A stretch of DNA of 64,000 nucleotides, taken from the NCBI RefSeq assembly GCF_026151205.1, contig NC_087074.1, forward strand, positions 7,853,726-7,917,725. The letters are read 5' to 3'. Of this stretch, positions 58,817 to 64,000 are shown piece by piece. The notes beneath the pieces are model-generated. The model had not been told where the DNA came from. It saw nothing but the letters and a program-made list of their open reading frames with translations, and did not search any database. Position 1 is the stretch's first letter. Each line of letters begins with the position of its first letter. The stretch comes from Bolinopsis microptera. Its lineage: Eukaryota > Ctenophora > Tentaculata > Lobata > Bolinopsidae. Both the position numbers and the translations under genes were made by a program.

Positions 58817-61800
58817 TCAAGCAGGTCCAGATTCTGTGTCAATAATTCTACTTTTCCTTATCTCGATCTCCTCAGAGTTAACGTTTTTGTCGACCTGCAT
58901 GGTGTTTACATCGATCTTAGCGCTCAACTGGTTGAGTGCTGTTACGATTCGTATAACTTGTCCCTGGATCTTCTTCAGTCTCAATTCTCCATCACCGTCA
59001 ACCTGCGGTAAATTTGAGATATATAAGATCACATGACCTCTTATTCGCATTTTCACATGGTTATTATGGTGGAATAACATTATATGACGAAAGAATTTAA
59101 CATTTGTCCTCCAGCAAAAAAAACACAATAACCGGAACTTTGATGACCATATTGTGGTGTGTGTTTGCTATAGGAAACAAGACCTTGTATCCACACAATA
59201 AAACACATGATTCGTAAATTATAAATTGTTCAGTTCTAAATCTTGAGGAATTAACAGAGAGTAAACCAAAAAATACCTGACGACGTCTAGACACGATATC
59301 GACCACACAGCTGCCTCTGAAGTCGTATATTGTACCACCAAACAATTTGGACAATGAATAGACTACCTTGTTTGGGTAAAGTTTTCCCTGAAAAGTGGGG
59401 TTGTTTACAGAGTGTTAATTGAGGTCACATATTTTACGACTAACAGCTATGCTAACAGTCCCATTGAGGGGGCCAACGAATGACGATATGCTGTCAGAAC
59501 CGAAATACTTTTATTCCTATACCACACTTTCCTATATGATGAAAACACATCGAAGGCAAATTCAGTCATAACTAGGTAGCATACCTATGAACTGAAATGT
59601 TAAACTAGATTTCGATCTTCATGAAAGTTTTAATTACTAAAGTTTCTCCCCATTCCCCAATCAATGTTAATAGCCTTAATTGCTAAATTAGCCAGTAGTA
59701 AGCAATCAGCAGTCCAGCTGCATCTAACCTTTATTTAAAAGTGTTCATAATTAAGATATTGTGTTTCTCCCCTATTAGTGATTACTCATAAATTAATTTG
59801 TTTATAACTTCAGAGTATAGAGGAACATCACGCAAACGGGGCTAAGGAATGATAATAATGATGGCAATCTGACATACAAATGTAACCCTTTGTGATAAAA
59901 TTTGGAAATTTGTAAACTAACGTGAGGGTAATGAGACACCGCAAAAACATCGCAGAATGAAAGTTTTCCAACTATCTTCTCCGCTAGAAATATTTGCTCG
60001 ATCCTCTCTGCTGATCTCCGCAGCTTGGAGGTTTTCCTCGTTTCAGCCACATCAAGAATAGCCAAACCAGTCTGTAATAAAAGATTTTGTTATTTTGTCA
60101 GAGCTTCATATTTAGGTGGAGTTCAGATTTATTATATTATGTAGATTAAAGAAATTTTCACTGGATAGTGGATAAGGCTTGGTGTATTTTGTTGGTTGGT
60201 GATATCGATTATATCTTCCATTGATGATCAACAAATTTTTGCTGGAGAAATTAGGCTATTAATTGATGCATTTTGTTGGTTGGTGATTTTGTTGGCTGGT
60301 GATTGTTGATCAATTATTGATTGCATGACTAAGAAAGACAAGAAATTTACGGATGTAACCAATATTTGGAATATTGTTGGTAATAAATAATTAACAAATT
60401 TAAATCTTTTGAACTTGTACGAAGTTTCAAATAACTCACAAAGTAATCAACACTAAAAACTCACAAAAAGACATTTCAATATGAAACATCAGTTCTTTAA
60501 AAAAATAAGCACCACATATTCACAGATGAGTTCTATCCAAAGAAAACCAAGGATGTTTCAGCAGGTACTTATACTCAATCCTTTCCAGTGGATCTCTCAC
60601 CAGACAAAGTCTGAGGAAACTCCTGCACATAGGAGAAACTTTAACAATACGTGGTTTACAATCCACAACCTCCTCTGAACTTCCGAAAGGGTAGTACCCC
60701 ATTACCATCTTGTAAACCAGGCAACCTAGAGCCCAAGTTGTTCCTTCTATCGGGTAAAAGTATCCTTTGTAGAAAAACTCTGGTGGAAGAAATACTTCTG
60801 TTCCGCGACCGATTGTGTAGGGGGTAGACCTGTCGTATAGAGAAGCTGAACCAAAGTCGATGAGTTTGATCTTGTTTGTGGTTGTGTCGATCAGGATGTT
60901 CTCGTCTTTGATATCCCGGTGATCGATACCCAAGGAAAGACAGTAAGTGACGGCATCGTGTATTTGGATGAAGATGTCTCGAGCTAAACTCTCACAGAGG
61001 CGTTTCTTTTCTTCCACAAAGTCAAACAAGTCCATCGTGTTTGGCAGGTACTCCATGAAGATGTTCCAGTGGAATTTGGTCTCTAAATAACCGTGCGTTT
61101 GAACAATGTTGTCGTGCCTCAGATTCTTCAAACAGTACAGTTCAAGAGGAAGAATCCCCGCTGTTGACTCAACAAGGACACTGACTTTAGATTTCTCCAC
61201 TCGTTTGACGGCTAAAAGTTTTTGGTCTGCTTTTCGTGAGACAAGGTAAACTTTTCCAAATCCTCCCTGACCCAACTTCTTCTTGATCTTGAAGAATTGC
61301 TTGAACTTGAAAAGATGAAGACACTCGAGGATACGTTTAAACATTTCAAATCGATAAAACTAAAAGATTGTAACTACGGAGAGTTCGTAAAATGGCAAGT
61401 TGGATAATGGGATATGTGTCCAGAGGTAAGACAGTTATATATAGGGGCTATAAGCTTATGTTGCTGATTGGATGGCGGATTATTCGATCCAGTACGTCAC
61501 GCAGTCTCGTTTAGCACATAGCTCAATTCGAGAAACATGATACACTAAGTTCCGTCATCCAATCATCAAGCCATTTCACCTAATCAGACGGTCATGTTGG
61601 TGTCACGTGATGTTATTCTCCTGTCTCGAGTTTGCACGTGACGACCATCACGCACAATGTTTCCCAAATGTTGTCGAATCACGTGATAAGGTTACATGAC
61701 AACAATCAGGAAACATGTGGGGGTAGAATGAGACAATAGATTAACTGAATGAGGGTAAAAGCAGATTGGGTGAGCTAGGAAGTAAGTCTGAAACATAAAC

Positions 61801-62521
61801 CAGTAAACGCGGGGGCAAATACGTCGAGAAATTTCAAAAGCTTTTTAGGTGATAAAATTATACGACTCATAAGAAGATAAAGTTGTTTTTCCGACTTCCT
61901 GGAATTACAATACCAAGCGAACCTCGAAAACGCCATTAAAACGGGGTTTAAATTCCCATTGCATGTGTAATCCCTCTGTTACATTATAGCTTACTTTCGA
62001 CCAATGAGCACATATTATACTGGCCATTAATATGGCGGCCAAAATTTATTTCTACTGCAATTGTGAGCACAGGAAAATTGCGATAAGAATACATTTTCTC
62101 GAGGACAGAAGACGATGCGCAGTTGGATTATTACTAAAGAAATAAGCATGTATAAAGATATTTTGCAGTTAACATTATAACTTCTTTGGTTCTTACGCTA
62201 TTTTTTGACAGCATTTAAACTCAACCGACTCATACAACCCCGTCATAGTCACAACTACTAGACTTAAATACCAAGCACTACACTGTAAATAGAAAGCACT
62301 CTTAACAAGTTCACAAAAATTAAACGTACCAGCAGGTTCATGAGGATGATAGGGCAGAGAAAGAGAAACATCATGTAAAGAGGATAAGTTGAGTACGGGT
62401 ATTTAACAGGGTTCGGTCCTTCAAAAGCCAGGGGTACAAAGTACATGTCGAAGTTGATCTCTCCAATGAACATCGTCAGTACTTTGACAATCGTGGTGCC
62501 AACTCCTTCAAACGTTCCAGT
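58817..62521 (-). CDS. TRPA-type cation channel, C-terminal exons only
   Basis: Minus strand; exons in coding order are 62521-62330, 60071-59922, 59387-59277 and 59002-58817 (212 residues, all phase 0). The first encodes pore loop and S6: IVKVLTMFIGEINFDMYF, then YSTYPLYMMFLFLCPIILMN followed by LL joined to TGLAILDVAETRKTSKLRRS. This TRP-box-like region and the selectivity-filter GE are typical of TRPA1. Then come LYPNKVVYSLSKLFGG and a C-terminal helix (KKIQGQVIRIVTALNQLSAK), comparable to the TRPA1 assembly coiled coil. Ankyrin repeats and S1-S5 are not found between 62522 and 64000, where tandem repeats and a palindrome lie. They are either beyond the window or lost. Confidence 0.8.
60520..61344 (-). 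CDS. PIM-like Ser/Thr kinase nested in a TRPA intron
   Basis: Intronless, 274 residues, same strand as the host gene, wholly inside the intron 60072-62329. Kinase motifs are complete: LGQGGFGKVYLV (glycine loop), LAVKRV (Lys), IDHRDIKDENILID (catalytic loop), IKLIDFGSASLYD (Mg site), EVFLPPEF and TTWALGCLVYKMVMGYYPFG. The HRDIKDENIL/LIDFGS pattern and overall length are closest to PIM kinases, which are constitutively active and growth-promoting. An AG lies 15 nt before the ATG. A retrogene origin or independent intronic gene are both possible. Three CACGTG sites lie upstream. Confidence 0.88.
   Translation of the reverse strand: MFKRILECLHLFKFKQFFKIKKKLGQGGFGKVYLVSRKADQKLLAVKRVEKSKVSVLVESTAGILPLELYCLKNLRHDNIVQTHGYLETKFHWNIFMEYLPNTMDLFDFVEEKKRLCESLARDIFIQIHDAVTYCLSLGIDHRDIKDENILIDTTTNKIKLIDFGSASLYDRSTPYTIGRGTEVFLPPEFFYKGYFYPIEGTTWALGCLVYKMVMGYYPFGSSEEVVDCKPRIVKVSPMCRSFLRLCLVRDPLERIEYKYLLKHPWFSLDRTHL
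61604..61685. promoter_or_regulatory. Cluster of three CACGTG E-boxes upstream of the kinase
   Basis: CACGTG occurs at 61604, 61635 and 61680, two of them in TCACGTGA context, 260-340 bp upstream of the kinase ATG. This context suits MITF/TFE or Myc/Mondo-type bHLH-zip factors. By chance, three within 82 bp of AT-rich DNA is unlikely, but function is inferred. Confidence 0.4.
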
Positions 62522-62577
62522 CTGCGGGAGTTTGGTGCTGAGTTTGTAACAGTTTGTGACGGACAAATTTGTTACAT

Positions 62578-62640
62578 AGAGATCAATTTGTTACATCTAG
62601 GTAAATTTGTTACATCTAGGTAAATTTGTTTAATATAAAT
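62578..62640. repeat. 19-bp tandem repeat beside the TRPA pore exon
   Basis: About three copies of TTTGTTACATCTAGGTAAA, the first diverged. A G-run of about 20 follows at 62776. Confidence 0.75.
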
Positions 62641-62933
62641 TCGTACAGATAACTTTGTAACAGACAACTTTTGTCCCTACATACATCCACGCATCATTTT
62701 TAAGGAAGCATTTTAAAGTCAGCTATTATAGATAAAGATGATAATATAACATTATATCTATATTATGAAGTTTTAAGGGGGGGGGGGGGGGGGGGGTTCA
62801 CCCTGATTTTTTTGTAAAACTTGGTTTCGAGATAGTAGTTGACCAACAAACTAGGACCGGTGACCGAACTTTTGAGGGGATCCCCGACCCCAACCGCCAA
62901 ACGGTGCCCGCGGGGCAGCCACGCCCATATTTG

Positions 62934-64000
62934 GTTCAAATTAGGCCCAATTTAGCCAAATACCCTGAACATGCCCAAAACCCAGATTTTATGTGCTTTA
63001 CTTGTAGCTAGTGGTCCCCTGAACTAGCATATGAATTTTCATCAAGATTGGGCAAAAAATGACTGAGTTATGAGCCAAAAACCATATGACCATATTTGGG
63101 CATACGCACCAAATTTGATCGATTTTGGCCCATAAATTGGTCAAATATCAATGTTTTTGAATGAAACCAACTTTATATCAAAGGTAAGCTTATACTACAC
63201 ATTCTCTATGATTATCAGCTCAGTATCTACCTAACTGTGGATTCTGTGTTCAAATAATCACAAAAAATGAACTAAATCGTCCATATCTCAGTTCGCGATA
63301 TTTGCAAAACTGATTTCGCTCAAAACAATAGAACTCAATAGGGTTTCAATATTTTTACATGAAATTTTCAGAATCAACGTAGAATCGCATTTCGACCTTA
63401 TCTCTTGTATTGAAATTTTGAGTTAGGCCTTTTAAAAAATTTGGCGGCCAAATTCCAAAATTTGCCAGGCATTTTTCAGAATTTGGCCGCCAAATTTTTT
63501 TAAAGGCCTAACTCAAAATTTCAATACAAGAGATAAGGTCGAAATGCGATTCTACGTTGATTCTGAAAATTTCATGTAAAAATATTGAAACCCTATTGAG
63601 TTCTATTGTTTTGAGCGAAATCAGTTTTGCAAATATCGCGAACTGAGATATGGACGATTTAGTTCATTTTTTGTGATTATTTGAACACAGAATCCACAGT
63701 TAGGTAGATACTGAGCTGATAATCATAGAGAATGTGTAGTATAAGCTTACCTTTGATATAAAGTTGGTTTCATTCAAAAACATTGATATTTGACCAATTT
63801 ATGGGCCAAAATCGATCAAATTTGGTGCGTATGCCCAAATATGGTCATATGGTTTTTGGCTCATAACTCAGTCATTTTTTGCCCAATCTTGATGAAAATT
63901 CATATGCTAGTTCAGGGGACCACTAGCTACAAGTAAAGCACATAAAATCTGGGTTTTGGGCATGTTCAGGGTATTTGGCTAAATTGGGCCTAATTTGAAC
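62934..64000. repeat. Near-perfect 1067-bp palindrome reaching the window end
   Basis: Left arm 62934-63455 (GTTCAAATTAGGCCCAATTT onward) matches the complement of 63479-64000 (ending AAATTGGGCCTAATTTGAAC) with almost no differences; one seen is an A-run length near the centre. The spacer is about 23 bp around 63467. No ORF. Since the arm is still paired at base 64000, it may extend further outside. Confidence 0.92.

Overview
The window looks like a contig from a non-bilaterian animal nuclear genome. It is AT-rich, with GT-AG introns mostly of 100-400 bp, one-copy animal genes packed closely, genes nested inside introns, and many short inverted-repeat elements. Two features suggest a lineage with spliced-leader trans-splicing, with a ctenophore or a hydrozoan as the best guesses: a splice-acceptor-like AG lies 0-3 nt upstream of many start codons, and intron-nested genes are frequent. 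The organism assignment is inference. Nothing in the window names the species.

Layout. 1-5246 (+): 3' part of CCZ1, with a 3.2 kb intron holding a MITE, a fold-back element and a LINE ORF1. 6190-9111 (+): a Mondo (MLXIP/ChREBP) bHLH-zip factor. 10135-11975 (+): LZIC. 11976-17334: no host gene, but a patchwork of inverted repeats, an 861-bp element with a TTA target duplication, and a LINE reverse-transcriptase tail. 17335-32680 (+): eight genes with few or no introns. These are TTC5, two acid-sphingomyelinase-like phosphodiesterase paralogs with a broken partial duplicate between them, an HtrA2-type protease, two small single-pass membrane proteins, a CCCH zinc-finger protein and an Erv1/ALR (GFER) sulfhydryl oxidase. 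33227-55529 (+): SPT6 in 34 exons, which I could assemble with consistent phase throughout. Its 6 kb intron 13 holds two related coiled-coil genes on the opposite strand and an inverted pair of Penelope-like element ends. 55530-58816: repeats. 58817-62521 (-): C-terminal exons of a TRPA-type channel, with an intronless PIM-like kinase in one intron. 62934-64000: one near-perfect palindrome that runs to the window edge.

Functional themes. The genes are mostly housekeeping: endolysosomal trafficking (CCZ1), nutrient-responsive transcription (Mondo), chromatin and elongation (SPT6), tubulin mRNA control (TTC5), mitochondrial quality control and import (HtrA2, GFER, probably the two small membrane proteins), and lumenal phosphodiesterases. 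They do not form an operon or a single pathway. The most distinctive observations are the acceptor-before-ATG pattern, the intron-nested coiled-coil pair, an SPT5-like Arg-Thr-Pro-Gly repeat tail on SPT6, a Mondo factor with altered DNA-reading residues, a cloverleaf-like fold-back element, and the terminal palindrome.
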